Below, in pieces: positions 7,606 through 16,362 of a stretch of DNA of 46,434 bases. Each line of letters opens with the position of its first letter. Position 1 is the first letter of the stretch. The notes below the pieces were generated by a model, which saw only the letters and a list, made by a program, of their open reading frames with translations, was not told the DNA's origin and did not search any database. The position numbers were made by a program, and so were the translations under genes. The DNA is from Gammaproteobacteria bacterium (GTDB lineage Bacteria > Pseudomonadota > Gammaproteobacteria > UBA9214): NCBI GenBank assembly GCA_022340485.1, contig JAJDNX010000092.1:1-46434 (forward strand). The letters run 5' to 3'.

Positions 7606-8415
7606 ATGATGCCAATCCTGCCCGGACTCCTCGCAATTATTCTCTACCTGCTTGCCAGTGCCCTGCTATTGGCAAGACTAATGCGCGGTGTACCGGATGC
7701 CGGCTGTCAGCGTAGCCAGATCATGATGATTGGCCTGGCTGCAATATTCATTCATGGCAGTTTGCTGTATCCCGCCATCATGACGGCAGAGGGACTCAAC
7801 CTCGGAATATTCTATGCCGCATCCCTGGTTGCCTTTACCGCGGCGCTGCTACTGCTGCTGGCAACATTTGTAGAGCCGGTAGAAAATCTGGGAATTCCGG
7901 TATTTCTGGTTGCCGCCATCTGCATCGCCCTGACAATGATCTTTCCGGAGACGCATATCGTCCCTAGCAGTTCCTGGCAACTCGACAGTCATATCCTTTT
8001 ATCCTTGCTGGCCTACAGTATTCTCGGCCTGGCCGTGCTGCAGGCGCTACTGCTTGCGATCCAGGAAAGTCATCTGCGCAACCGGGAACCGGGCGGTTTT
8101 ATTCGTGCATTGCCTCCCTTACAGACGATGGAAACGCTGCTGTTCCACATGATCGCGACCGGCTTTGTACTGCTGACATTGGCACTGGTAACCGGCACGC
8201 TGTTTCTCGAGGACATCTTTGCCCAGCACTTGGTACACAAAACCACCCTGTCCATCATTGCGTGGATCGTATTTGCCATCCTGCTATGGGGCCGCTGGCG
8301 ATATGGCTGGCGCGGTCGCACTGCGATCCGCTGGACGATCGGTGGATTCATCTTCCTGATGCTTGCCTATTTTGGCAGTAAATTCGTACTGGAACTGGTA
8401 CTCGCCAGACAGTAG
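7606..8415 (+). CDS. ypjD: CcsA/YpjD-type inner membrane protein
   Basis: A 269-residue polytopic membrane protein of the cytochrome c assembly (CcmC/CcsA) superfamily, YpjD branch. About eight hydrophobic segments are visible, from ILPGLLAIILYLLASALLLARL at the N-terminus to the last helix before the stop. The conserved central stretch (SSSWQLDSHILLSLLAYSI) includes a His typical of the family. It is divergent from ffh and next to it, an arrangement I recall in several gammaproteobacteria. Its exact role is not established; a link to haem handling is only by homology. The start is one of two adjacent ATGs. Confidence 0.85.
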   Translation: MMPILPGLLAIILYLLASALLLARLMRGVPDAGCQRSQIMMIGLAAIFIHGSLLYPAIMTAEGLNLGIFYAASLVAFTAALLLLLATFVEPVENLGIPVFLVAAICIALTMIFPETHIVPSSSWQLDSHILLSLLAYSILGLAVLQALLLAIQESHLRNREPGGFIRALPPLQTMETLLFHMIATGFVLLTLALVTGTLFLEDIFAQHLVHKTTLSIIAWIVFAILLWGRWRYGWRGRTAIRWTIGGFIFLMLAYFGSKFVLELVLARQ

Positions 8416-8426
8416 CCTGCAGGACA

Positions 8427-8456
8427 CTGACAGCAAGCCTGCTTTTTCTGTAAAAT
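8427..8456 (+). promoter_or_regulatory. Sigma-70 promoter for the CNNM/CorC-msrB operon
   Basis: CTGACA (8427-8432, five of six), 18 bases, then TAAAAT (8451-8456, five of six). The predicted start near 8463 leaves about 27 bases before the TTG start at 8490. Confidence 0.55.
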
Positions 8457-8489
8457 ACTCGTTCGATCAACAACCCGAGGCTGTCCTGT

Positions 8490-9788
8490 TTGGACGACAC
8501 TCCCCTAAGTGTGCTGATTGCGGCACTCTTTTTACTGATCCTGCTCTCAGCATTTTTCTCCGGCTCCGAGACAGGCCTGATGACGCTTAACCGTTATCGC
8601 CTGCGCCACCTCGCCGAGAAACAGCATCCCGGCGCCGTGCGCGCCCAAAAGCTGCTGCAACGCCAGGATCGCCTGATTGGACTGATCCTGCTGGGCAATA
8701 ATTTTGTCAACGTGCTGGCGTCCATCCTGATGACGCTCATCACCCTGCGTATCTACAATGACACCGGGCTGCTGTTTGCCGCCGGCCTGGTACTGACCAT
8801 GGTGATCCTGCTGTTCGCCGAGGTCACGCCAAAAACACTGGCTGCCCTGCATCCCGAGCGGATTGCCTTCCCGGCGGCTTTTGTTTACATGCCGTTGTTG
8901 AAGGTAATGTCGCCGCTGGTATGGGTCGTCAACGGGATCTCCAATGGCCTGCTGAGACTGGTGGGCGTTTCGCCTGAACAGGGTGCCAGTGATGCACTCA
9001 CTACCGAGGAATTGCGCACCGTGGTGACCGAAGCGGGCGCCATGATCCCGAAACGCCACCAGTCCATGCTGCTCAACCTGATGGACCTGGAGAAGGTCAC
9101 GGTGGAAGACATCATGGTACCGCGCAACGAGGTGACCGGCATTGATATCGATGCAGACTGGGAAGTCTCCCGCAAGCTGCTGATGGAGAGTCAGTACACA
9201 CGCCTGCCGTTGTTTCGGGAAACCATAGACCATGTCATCGGTATCCTGCACATGCGCAAGGTCTTACCGTTACTTTACCGTGGCCAGCTCGATCGCGAGA
9301 CACTGCTGGGCATCGCAAGAGAGCCTTACTTCATCCCGGAAGGTACTTCCCTGAACCGGCAGCTGCTTAACTTTCAGCGTGAACACCGGCGCATTGGATT
9401 CGCCGTTGATGAATACGGCGAGATCCAAGGGCTGGTCACGCTGGAGGACATCCTGGAGGAAATTGTTGGAGAATTCACCTCCGACCCGACCGCACATATC
9501 GAGGACATTCAGCCACAGGACGACGGTACCTGGCTGGTCGATGGCTCCATCAATATCCGCACGCTAAACACTGCCCTGGGCATGTCGCTGTCCACCGATG
9601 GACCGAAAACACTCAATGGCGTGATCATCGAATACATGGAAATGATACCGGAAGCCGGCACCAGCCTGCTGCTCGACAACCACCCGGTCGACATCGTGCA
9701 GATAAAGGAAAACATGGTGAAGTCGGTACGCATACACAAGCCCCTGGACCGGGAGACTGTCGCAGTTACGGAAGATTCCACACCATGA
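8490..9788 (+). CDS. CNNM/CorC-type (DUF21-CBS) membrane protein
   Basis: A 432-residue HlyC/CorC family protein (E. coli YfjD-like). The N-terminal DUF21 membrane domain runs over about residues 1-180, with the diagnostic FFSGSETGLMTLNRYRLRHL and NNFVNVLASILMTL. It is followed by a CBS pair (VEDIMVPRNEVTGIDID; GLVTLEDILEEIVGEF) and a C-terminal CorC_HlyC domain (DGTWLVDGSINIRTLN). Members are linked to Mg2+ or Co2+ transport or resistance, although the direct activity is debated. The start is TTG at 8490, with GAGG nine bases upstream; no ATG fits better. It overlaps the next gene by four bases (ATGA). Confidence 0.92.
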   Translation: MDDTPLSVLIAALFLLILLSAFFSGSETGLMTLNRYRLRHLAEKQHPGAVRAQKLLQRQDRLIGLILLGNNFVNVLASILMTLITLRIYNDTGLLFAAGLVLTMVILLFAEVTPKTLAALHPERIAFPAAFVYMPLLKVMSPLVWVVNGISNGLLRLVGVSPEQGASDALTTEELRTVVTEAGAMIPKRHQSMLLNLMDLEKVTVEDIMVPRNEVTGIDIDADWEVSRKLLMESQYTRLPLFRETIDHVIGILHMRKVLPLLYRGQLDRETLLGIAREPYFIPEGTSLNRQLLNFQREHRRIGFAVDEYGEIQGLVTLEDILEEIVGEFTSDPTAHIEDIQPQDDGTWLVDGSINIRTLNTALGMSLSTDGPKTLNGVIIEYMEMIPEAGTSLLLDNHPVDIVQIKENMVKSVRIHKPLDRETVAVTEDSTP

Positions 9789-10054
9789 AACTCCCCCTCA
9801 ATCTGGAGGTTACAGAAGGCGATCACATCAGGGCTCGCCCGAGTGCCTATCGGTTATCACTGCCCGCTGATCAACAGATTACGGCCGTGACCAAATTGCT
9901 CAGCTGGATGGAAAATGAAGTCCGCAACTGCACAGAGCCGCAAGCACCTGCAGAGGCCGAAATCGGTGCTGCCACCACCAGGGAATTTCTGCAATGGCCG
10001 GAAGAAGCTGCACCGCGTATCTATACAGGTAGCAACAGGAAAGACGATGGCTAG
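9785..10054 (+). CDS. Small protein of unknown function in the msrB operon
   Basis: An 89-residue soluble protein that I do not recognise. It begins [20 protein letters not shown] and has no signal peptide, membrane segment or cysteine cluster. Its ATG overlaps the preceding stop by four bases and its TAG overlaps the msrB start by eight. Such tight packing on both sides argues that it is translated. It could be an accessory of the upstream membrane protein or of methionine-sulfoxide repair, but nothing in the sequence shows which. Confidence 0.65.
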   Translation: MKLPLNLEVTEGDHIRARPSAYRLSLPADQQITAVTKLLSWMENEVRNCTEPQAPAEAEIGAATTREFLQWPEEAAPRIYTGSNRKDDG

Positions 10055-10448
10055 GAAGATTGTAAAAAGCGATGCCGAGTGGCAAGAACAGCTGACACCA
10101 CAACAATATCAGGTGACTCGCCACAAGGGTACGGAACGACCGTTCAGCGGTGAGTACCACAACTGCAAAGACAACGGTATCTATCATTGCATTTGCTGTG
10201 GCACGGAATTATTTCACTCTGATGATAAGTACGACTCCGGTTGCGGCTGGCCCAGTTTCATGCGCCCCGGGGTCACGGCAAACATCAAGACGGCCATCGA
10301 CCACAGTCACGGCATGGAACGTATCGAGGTCATGTGCGCTAGCTGCGATGCCCACCTCGGGCACGTCTTTGAAGACGGGCCCGCACCCACCGGCATGCGT
10401 TATTGCATAAATTCGCTGTCATTGAACTTGAAGAAGGGAAACAAGTAG
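10047..10448 (+). CDS. msrB: Peptide-methionine (R)-S-oxide reductase MsrB
   Basis: A 133-residue thiol reductase that repairs the R-sulfoxide of methionine. The zinc-binding pairs are seen as CICCGTEL and [12 protein letters not shown]. The substrate region is [11 protein letters not shown], and the catalytic cysteine lies in the late motif [14 protein letters not shown] Cys also occurs early in the [11 protein letters not shown] segment. The start at 10047 has AGGAAAG upstream; a longer frame from 9915 would run through the previous gene. It is the last gene of the operon starting at 8490. Confidence 0.97.
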   Translation: MARKIVKSDAEWQEQLTPQQYQVTRHKGTERPFSGEYHNCKDNGIYHCICCGTELFHSDDKYDSGCGWPSFMRPGVTANIKTAIDHSHGMERIEVMCASCDAHLGHVFEDGPAPTGMRYCINSLSLNLKKGNK

Positions 10449-10491
10449 CCTGTTTTGTTTCCCAGCATGTGGGAAAATCTACCGAGTACAT

Positions 10492-11109
10492 TTACAAGAT
10501 GTACAGCAGCACGGTCAGGTAATGAGAAATGCTGCCAGCCAGCACGAACAGATGCCACACCCCATGGCCGTGTTTGATTCTTTCATCCAGGGCATAAAAA
10601 ATAATTCCACTCGTGTAGAACACACCGCCCAGCACCAGTAATGCCAGGGCATTGTCAGGCAGGACCTGTACGAGTGGTTTCATGGCAATCAGGATCAGCC
10701 ATCCCATCAGCAGGTAAATGATCATCTGTATGGCACGCGCCCCATCCTTGTGGCGACTGTCCACGATGATACCAACGATAGCCAGCCACCAGATGGTAAT
10801 AAACAGGCTCCAGCCCCAGACACCTCGCAGGGTGACCAGCGTAAACGGGGTATACGTACCTGCGATCAGCAGGTAGATGGCGACATGGTCCAGCTTCTTG
10901 AATATCTTCTTGGCCCTTCCCCGCAGGGAGTGATACAGCGTCGACAACAGGTAAAGCAGAAACAGGGAGGTACCATAGATGCTGAAACTGATGACTTTCC
11001 ACGGATCGCCCTGCAACGATGCCAGCACCACCAGCACCACCACACCGGCAAGGGCAAGCGCGGCTCCAATCAGGTGACTGATGCTATTAAAGCGTTCTCC
11101 GTGATACAT
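10492..11109 (-). CDS. trhA: TrhA/hemolysin III (PAQR) family membrane protein
   Basis: A 205-residue seven-helix membrane protein of the hemolysin III/PAQR family (E. coli YqfA/TrhA). Family signs are the start ERFNSISHLIGAALALAG, the LYHSLRG motif, LDHVAIYLLIAGTYTPF, and the C-terminal HGHGVWHLFVLAGSISHY with metal-binding histidines. TrhA has been linked to membrane-energetics homeostasis; the hemolysin name is historical. Convergent with msrB. A TATAAT at 11144-11139 lies about 30 bases upstream. Confidence 0.93.
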   Translation of the reverse strand: MYHGERFNSISHLIGAALALAGVVVLVVLASLQGDPWKVISFSIYGTSLFLLYLLSTLYHSLRGRAKKIFKKLDHVAIYLLIAGTYTPFTLVTLRGVWGWSLFITIWWLAIVGIIVDSRHKDGARAIQMIIYLLMGWLILIAMKPLVQVLPDNALALLVLGGVFYTSGIIFYALDERIKHGHGVWHLFVLAGSISHYLTVLLYIL

Positions 11110-11138
11110 TGCATAAGTTACTGGTTTTTATTCTCTTT

Positions 11139-11169
11139 ATTATATTTTGTACCGATTGGGTGGCTACAA
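11139..11169 (-). promoter_or_regulatory. Promoter candidate for trhA
   Basis: A perfect TATAAT (11144-11139) lies in AT-rich DNA on the minus strand, and TTGTAG (11169-11164) is 19 bases upstream. The -35 and the spacing are poor. Confidence 0.35.
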
Positions 11170-11175
11170 TCAAGA

Positions 11176-11195
11176 ACCACCCCGAAGGGGGTGGT
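11176..11195 (-). terminator. Hairpin after the SpoIIAA-like gene
   Basis: A perfect eight-pair stem (ACCACCCC with GGGGTGGT) around a four-base loop, 50 bases past the stop at 11245. The minus-strand tail TTCTTGATT is only moderately T-rich, so it is a weak intrinsic terminator. Confidence 0.45.
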
Positions 11196-11244
11196 CTGGG
11201 AGTCCGTCGTGGCGCTGACACTTCACAACCGTAGCGCCCCTGTG

Positions 11245-11607
11245 TCAGTACTTGAGCCATTCGAGTGCCGCCGCCTCTTCACTGAAGGCAAAATGCCTTA
11301 CCTTGGGACGGACGAAGAAACCGATGAGTCTTTGCAGCCAGGAAAGCAATTTACTGTCGGATACGGTTGCGACCTTTGCAACACTTCTGTGGTGTTCTTT
11401 TATAAATCGGATGTGAGATCCTATACTTGCAATGTCTTTCCAGCCGGAAAAGGTTTCAGTGTAGATCATCATTCCCTTGAGATCACCGTACCTTTCAATA
11501 TAGGGGTCCACGCGTCTGGCAAACTCCTTTATGTCGGCTGTCTCCAATGGGCCGGCAGGTGACAAAACAAAGATTCCCAAGTCATGCACCAGTTCATGAT
11601 TGAGCAT
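11245..11607 (-). CDS. SpoIIAA-like (STAS/SEC14-fold) protein
   Basis: A 120-residue soluble protein matching the SpoIIAA-like family (PF11964 type) by its layout: LGIFVLSPAGPLETADIKEFARRVDPYIE, GDLKGMMIYTETFSGWKDIAS, HIRFIKEHHRSVAKVATVSD and RHFAFSEEAAALEWL. Members are small cytoplasmic proteins of unknown biochemical role. The start has an excellent ribosome site (AAGGAG, six bases before ATG). It stands alone between trhA and batD. The 235 bases before it, up to batD's stop, hold no convincing gene. Confidence 0.85.
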   Translation of the reverse strand: MLNHELVHDLGIFVLSPAGPLETADIKEFARRVDPYIERYGDLKGMMIYTETFSGWKDIASIGSHIRFIKEHHRSVAKVATVSDSKLLSWLQRLIGFFVRPKVRHFAFSEEAAALEWLKY

Positions 11608-11842
11608 TATTTTCTCCTTAAAGAAACCCGATCGATACCAGCTACACTAACCATAGAAAAGAGTTTTCCTTTCGTCCTGTCTTTCTCCACGACCGGCAAG
11701 AGCAGCGGCTTTACCACAATCCATCGCTGTTTTGTGACCGCTGCCTCTGGAGTAAACAGCAACGCCGTATTACAGGCACACACGCGTACTCCCTCACAGC
11801 ATAGCCATGTCATATGGTCGGCCAGGTGAATAGACTGACTTA

Positions 11843-13552
11843 CTACGCTACATGCGGGTTGAGTGCGGGGAGTGAGCGTCTTGCGCGTCGCAGAGCAGAC
11901 CGCCTGCTGCGCTGAAACAAACGCGGACGCAGTTGCTGCCTGAAGTCATTCTTCCAGACCGCGAAATCGAGTGGCCCGGAACCATAGAGGGCATTGTCCA
12001 TTGACTGCACCAGTGCACGCAACCGGGCAGGCTCCGCCGGTGGTTGAATCTCTATAATCTTCTCCGCGATCGCTGAAATGGGGGCATGCCTGGAAATATC
12101 CAGGTGCTTGCAAATACGGGACCTGAACTCACAACACCATGCCTCTGGCCTGTCCTCACGGTCAAGACAGCGCACACATAACCACAGTTTCACTCGTTGC
12201 GGCATGACGGAAGCAAACGCCATGCGCAAACTATCTACATAGGGCATAGGGGAAAGTTTCCTGCCGGCAGCTACAGTATGCTGAACCGCACGTTGCCCTG
12301 TCGCTGACAGCCAGGCTCCAGCCTTGCTACCGGCAGCATGCAGGATAGGTCGGGTACGTGCCCAGGCACCCAACCAGTAGCCGACGACCAGCCCCAGGAT
12401 GATTAACAGCGGGGTCCAGAAATAGATGGGGAACATATCCTGTTCGCCACTGGTGGTGACCGCACTGCGATTAGCCACAGCACTGGCGACAGCATCCTGT
12501 CCAGGCAACCCGGCAAGCATCGGTTTGTCCCTGTCCACATCCCACCAGGCAACCTGAATTCCGGGCAGATGTATCCAGCCATCCTGCAGTGGAATGAGGG
12601 TATAGGTTTCCTTGCGGGTACCGAGGAACTTCGTACCATCTTTGGAGACCCCGTTGCTGGTGGTGACCGAGTCACGATAAGCGCGGAATTCATCACTCTT
12701 AAGCTGTGGTTCCAGTGAGGGCAGTTGGGTACCCAGAGCGCCTCTGGCAGTCAGCTCGAGTGTGAGCGTGACCGGTACACCCTCCCTGGCAGGCGCGGTA
12801 TCCGTCAGCTGCATCCGCAGTCTCAGGTCATTCAACGGTAACCAGGGTGTCACGGCGGGATCAGCCGGCATCACCTGTAACGTCAGTGGGCCGTCGGAAG
12901 CGATGGTAAAGCTATTTTCACCTGCATTCGCAGGCATACCCGGCGCCCCGTTCCACTGCCTGTTCGCTACATGGGTACCGGAAAATTTGATCGCAGGGAT
13001 AACAATTTCACCGGGTCGCAACGGCGTCAGTTTGAAGTGGTATTCGTTGACAATCTCACGACTATTGTCCCGCCGGGAATTGCGCGTAGTCGCGACAGGA
13101 CCATCCACCTGCTCCAGTATGGCCCCCTTGATGCTTGGGATGATTGGGGTAAGTGTCTTGAGGTTGTCACTGCTGACCACCCGAACGGTGTACACGATAT
13201 TCTGTTGTTCGTAGAACATTGCACCGCTGGTTTCTACCTCGACCACAGGCTCGCTGCTGGAGGGCGCACTTGAGGTCACCGGCACCTGCGCCGCATACCA
13301 CCCGGTACCTGGTGCGGCCCCAAGATAGTGTGAATTTGGCACCATTGCAGCGGGAGCGGGTGGCGGGTCGCTTCTCAGACCGGGTTTGAAATCCTCCAGG
13401 TTTCCCCAGGGACGGTTATTGGTGGTGTATGAATGCTTTGACGATGACTTGCTGTAGCTGAATGAAAATCCTCCGGCTTCTGCACCAACACTGGTGAGGC
13501 TACCGACGACCAAACAGACACAACAGAAATGAACGTGATTAATGTATTTCAA
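11843..13552 (-). CDS. batD: BatD-like protein
   Basis: A 569-residue envelope protein. An N-terminal signal peptide (VHFCCVCLVVGSLTSVGAEA) precedes a long periplasmic part with repeated beta-sandwich segments typical of BatD (VETSGAMFYEQQNIVYTVRV; LTPLRPGEIVIPAIKFSG; REGVPVTLTLELTARG; TYTLIPLQDGWIHLPGIQVAWWDVD). One membrane helix lies near residues 380-400 (FWTPLLIILGLVVGYWLGAW), followed by a basic cytoplasmic tail. BatD is the last member of the aerotolerance operon, named in Bacteroides and Leptospira; its molecular role is unsettled. It follows batC by 99 bases, a wider gap than elsewhere in the operon. Confidence 0.85.
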   Translation of the reverse strand: MKYINHVHFCCVCLVVGSLTSVGAEAGGFSFSYSKSSSKHSYTTNNRPWGNLEDFKPGLRSDPPPAPAAMVPNSHYLGAAPGTGWYAAQVPVTSSAPSSSEPVVEVETSGAMFYEQQNIVYTVRVVSSDNLKTLTPIIPSIKGAILEQVDGPVATTRNSRRDNSREIVNEYHFKLTPLRPGEIVIPAIKFSGTHVANRQWNGAPGMPANAGENSFTIASDGPLTLQVMPADPAVTPWLPLNDLRLRMQLTDTAPAREGVPVTLTLELTARGALGTQLPSLEPQLKSDEFRAYRDSVTTSNGVSKDGTKFLGTRKETYTLIPLQDGWIHLPGIQVAWWDVDRDKPMLAGLPGQDAVASAVANRSAVTTSGEQDMFPIYFWTPLLIILGLVVGYWLGAWARTRPILHAAGSKAGAWLSATGQRAVQHTVAAGRKLSPMPYVDSLRMAFASVMPQRVKLWLCVRCLDREDRPEAWCCEFRSRICKHLDISRHAPISAIAEKIIEIQPPAEPARLRALVQSMDNALYGSGPLDFAVWKNDFRQQLRPRLFQRSRRSALRRARRSLPALNPHVA

Positions 13553-13651
13553 GTTACTCGCTCCTGCTATTTTTTATCTGATTATCATCATCATCCGAAA
13601 ACTACAATGAACCGTTATGGGCAGATCACAAAATCAACCAGCCTGTTTTTG

Positions 13652-15322
13652 TCACCATGGCCTGGTCTCCATCAATTGACGGCCATGTTTTTCAAGCTCC
13701 TGCCGTTCCTCGATCATAAACTGGTTTCGTAACAGGTAGGAAGGATCACCCTCAATCTGTTCGAGCCACTGTTCCATCATGATCATGGATATACCGGTTC
13801 CAGGGATACCATCTTCCTGGGGTTTTCCTGCCTGTGTAGCTTCTGTGTCTTCTTCACCCATACCGCTTCCCATCTGGTCAAACTGGTCCACTGCCTGACT
13901 CGCCGCTGCTTCCTCCTCAGTGATTTCTTCGGGAGACCTACCCGGACCTGAAGTTTGCTCAGAGGAAGTGCCAGCTTCCTGCTGGTCCCGCTCCTCTTCG
14001 CCACCACCAGCATCTCCAGTTTCCTGTTCTGGTGCAGATCCTTTATCAGTATCGTCTATGGGTAGATTACCATCATTTTCATCACCTTGCTCGCCTAAAT
14101 CACCGTTTTCCTGTTGCTCCTGGCGCTCTCCAGCGTCTTCGCCGGATTCCTCTTCGCCCCCTCCTTCCTCCTTCTTCTGCTCCTCAAGATCACCTGTGGC
14201 CTTATCCGTTTGCTCTTCCTGGTCTCCCTTCGCATCCTTGGATTCCTGTTCCTGCTCCCCGGAGGAGCCTTTGGATTCCTGCTCCTGCTCGCCAGAGGAC
14301 TCCTCGGACTCCTGGTCCTGTTCGCCGGAGGAGCCTTTGGATTCCTGCTCCTGCTCGCCAGAGGACTCCTCGGATTCCTGCTCCTGTTCGCCGGAGGAGC
14401 CCTCGGATTCCTGCTCCTGCTCGCCAGAGGACTCCTCGGACTCCTGCTCCTGTTCGCCGGAGGAGCCCTCGGATTCCTGCTCCTGATCCCCGGAGGAGCC
14501 TTTGGATTCCTGCTCCTGCTCGCCAGAGGACTCCTCGGACTCCTGCTCCTGATCCCCGGAGGAGCCTTTGGATTCCTGCTCCTGCTCGCCGGAGGACTCC
14601 TCGGACTCCTGTTGCTGCTCCCCGGAGGACTCCTCGGATTCCTGTTGCTGCTCCCCGGAGGACTCCTCGGACTCCTGTTCCTGTTCCCCGGAGGACTCCT
14701 CGGACTCCTGTTCCTGCTCCCCGGAGGATTCCTCGGACTCCTGTTCCTGCTCTTGCTCTCCGGAGGACTCCTCGGACTCCTGTTCCTGTTCTTTTTTCTG
14801 TTCCTGCTTCTTCTCTTCCCGCTCTTCTTCCTGCTCTTCCGGTTGTTCTTCCGGTTGCTCTTCCTCGACTTCTTCCTCGGCCTCTTCCGTCAAGGTCTGC
14901 TCGAGCATCTTTTTGGCAAGCGCGAGGTTATGGAGAGTATCTTCATCTCCCGATCGTAACTTCAGGGATGCCGTGTACGCATCGACCGCCCCCGCATAAT
15001 CGCTGCGCTTGTAGCGAGTATTACCCAGGTTATACAGGGCGTCTGCCTTGACCTCTTCGCGCTCGACACTGGCAAAGGCTTCTCCGGCATCCGTGTAGCG
15101 GCCGGCACGATAGAGTGAGACACCACGACGGTAGACATCACTAAACTCTTCAGCTGCGTCACTATATTCACCCTGTTTGAATTTTTGCGCAGCTTGCTGT
15201 TCCTGATTCCTGAACCAGGCGGCATTGACCACCGTACTGGTGAGCAGGCAAAAAACAATGACGCCAGACCGGCTCAGTCGAAACCACTGGATGGTTCTGC
15301 TTTCCCTCCTGTTTGCCGTCAT
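13652..15322 (-). CDS. batC: BatC-like TPR protein with long acidic repeat
   Basis: A 556-residue protein. It has an N-terminal hydrophobic segment (GVIVFCLLTSTVVNAAWF) followed by TPR helices at residues 45-140 (DAAEEFSDVYRRGVSLY; ADALYNLGNTRYKRSDYAGA). A Glu-rich stretch comes next, then 16 tandem copies of an 11-residue unit rich in Glu, Gln and Ser (residues 186-363). Another acidic linker leads to a conserved C-terminal segment (SMIMMEQWLEQIEGDPSYLLRNQF), typical of VWA-associated TPR proteins. Usual family members are much shorter in the linker. It overlaps batB by four bases. The repeat keeps the antisense frames open, but those are not genes. Confidence 0.88.
   Translation of the reverse strand: MTANRRESRTIQWFRLSRSGVIVFCLLTSTVVNAAWFRNQEQQAAQKFKQGEYSDAAEEFSDVYRRGVSLYRAGRYTDAGEAFASVEREEVKADALYNLGNTRYKRSDYAGAVDAYTASLKLRSGDEDTLHNLALAKKMLEQTLTEEAEEEVEEEQPEEQPEEQEEEREEKKQEQKKEQEQESEESSGEQEQEQESEESSGEQEQESEESSGEQEQESEESSGEQQQESEESSGEQQQESEESSGEQEQESKGSSGDQEQESEESSGEQEQESKGSSGDQEQESEGSSGEQEQESEESSGEQEQESEGSSGEQEQESEESSGEQEQESKGSSGEQDQESEESSGEQEQESKGSSGEQEQESKDAKGDQEEQTDKATGDLEEQKKEEGGGEEESGEDAGERQEQQENGDLGEQGDENDGNLPIDDTDKGSAPEQETGDAGGGEEERDQQEAGTSSEQTSGPGRSPEEITEEEAAASQAVDQFDQMGSGMGEEDTEATQAGKPQEDGIPGTGISMIMMEQWLEQIEGDPSYLLRNQFMIEERQELEKHGRQLMETRPW
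14234..14767 (-). repeat. Tandem 33-bp coding repeat in batC, 16 copies
   Basis: The unit SSGEQEQESEE (33 bases) occurs 16 times in a row without a frame break; the first copy has two extra residues. Variants swap EE for KG or EG and EQ for DQ or QQ. Some alternate in a two-unit pattern (66 bases), which points to expansion by unequal exchange or slippage. Copy number may vary between strains, and assembly here should be treated with care. Confidence 0.95.
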
Positions 15323-16362
15323 GCCTTTCGTGGCCTGTATCCTGGAACGGCGCGACGAAATAACGGTAACAACAGTAGCAGTGCCAGCCCGGCAAGCCAG
15401 TAAAAACGTTCATTCCAGACCCGTGTTCGTTCATCCTGGCCAGCAGTGGACAAGGCCTTTGCCTTGACCTCGTCGAGGATCTTCGCAGTATCACGTTCGC
15501 GATAATCGGCACGCAGATAGATGCCGTTACCAGCCTTTGCCAATGATTGAAGCTGTGCCTCGTTGAGCGATGAGATCACTGGCTGTCCGGTCCTGTTCAT
15601 GATCCAGCGGGAAGCAGGTCCGTCACCGGGGACCGCGTCTCCCTCCGGCGTACCGATACCCAGTATGTGTACCCGTACCCCTGTAGCCGCCAATTCCTTC
15701 AGACGTTGTTCCAGGCCCTCTTCTTCAAAATCGCCATCGGTAATGATCAATAAGGAATTAACGCTATCAGCCGGCTGGGTGGCCAGCAATTGTTGTGCCC
15801 GCTCCAGTGCAAACGACAGACGACTGCCCTGCAATCGGACCAGACTGGGGTCGAGGGCCGACAGTACCCGGTGTATTCCCTGCATGTCTTCTGTGATCGG
15901 TGAGACCACATGTGCGACGGAGGCAAAACCAATCAATCCGACACGGACACCACGGTTCTGATTCAGCAGATCCTCAACTTCCTGGCGTGCCCGTGCGAGT
16001 CGTGTGGGTTGTACGTCTGCCACCATCATCGAACGTGATATATCCATTAAAACCAACAAGTTGGTTCCGGGGCGAAACAATTGCACATCGGTGAAGCCCC
16101 AGCGAGGCCCGGCCATGGCCAGTACCAGCAGTATCCACAAGCCCAGCCAGCGCAGGTAGCGTTTCCACTGGGTGGTTGATGAGGCCGTTGAACGTCCCAG
16201 CAGGTGCGGCAACAAATGGGCATCCGCATACTTCTGAATACGATCATTATTGCCGCTAAGACGCCGAAACAGCAGCAACCAACCGGCTACCGGGATGCAC
16301 AGCAGCAGTGCCCACAGCCAGGCCGGCTGACTGAAATGAAAGGCTGACAGGACCTCAGCCAT
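15319..16362 (-). CDS. batB: BatB-like von Willebrand factor A protein
   Basis: A 347-residue inner-membrane protein with two N-terminal helices (AWLWALLLCIPVAGWLLLF; WLGLWILLVLAMAG), a VWA domain and a C-terminal helix (FYWLAGLALLLLLPLF). The metal-ion-dependent adhesion site is intact: DISRS, a later Ser/Thr, and ITDGDFEEEG. The start at 16362 is preceded by GAGG at good spacing and matches the family start; it overlaps batA by eight bases. VWA proteins of this type pair with MoxR ATPases and are thought to act in protein or metal-cofactor maturation at the membrane. Confidence 0.92.
   Translation of the reverse strand: MAEVLSAFHFSQPAWLWALLLCIPVAGWLLLFRRLSGNNDRIQKYADAHLLPHLLGRSTASSTTQWKRYLRWLGLWILLVLAMAGPRWGFTDVQLFRPGTNLLVLMDISRSMMVADVQPTRLARARQEVEDLLNQNRGVRVGLIGFASVAHVVSPITEDMQGIHRVLSALDPSLVRLQGSRLSFALERAQQLLATQPADSVNSLLIITDGDFEEEGLEQRLKELAATGVRVHILGIGTPEGDAVPGDGPASRWIMNRTGQPVISSLNEAQLQSLAKAGNGIYLRADYRERDTAKILDEVKAKALSTAGQDERTRVWNERFYWLAGLALLLLLPLFRRAVPGYRPRKA

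Noticed and set aside
8417-8446. Possible terminator after ypjD (GCAGG/CCTGC then TTTTT)
   Set aside because: Only five pairs with a 14-base loop, and it overlaps a better-supported promoter.
11607-11813. 68-codon minus-strand frame upstream of the SpoIIAA-like gene
   Set aside because: Low-complexity, no family signs, no clear ribosome site, and it ends on the next gene's start region.
14234-14767. CRISPR array
   Set aside because: The regular 33-base periodicity is a coding tandem repeat with no unique spacers.
14032-15051. Long plus-strand open frames of 339, 281 and 188 codons opposite batC
   Set aside because: They arise because the 33-base repeat lacks stops in all frames. The products are simple Leu/Gly/Phe-, Arg/Pro- or Ser/Cys-rich repeats with no ribosome sites, while the minus frame has a signal peptide, TPR and conserved C-terminus.
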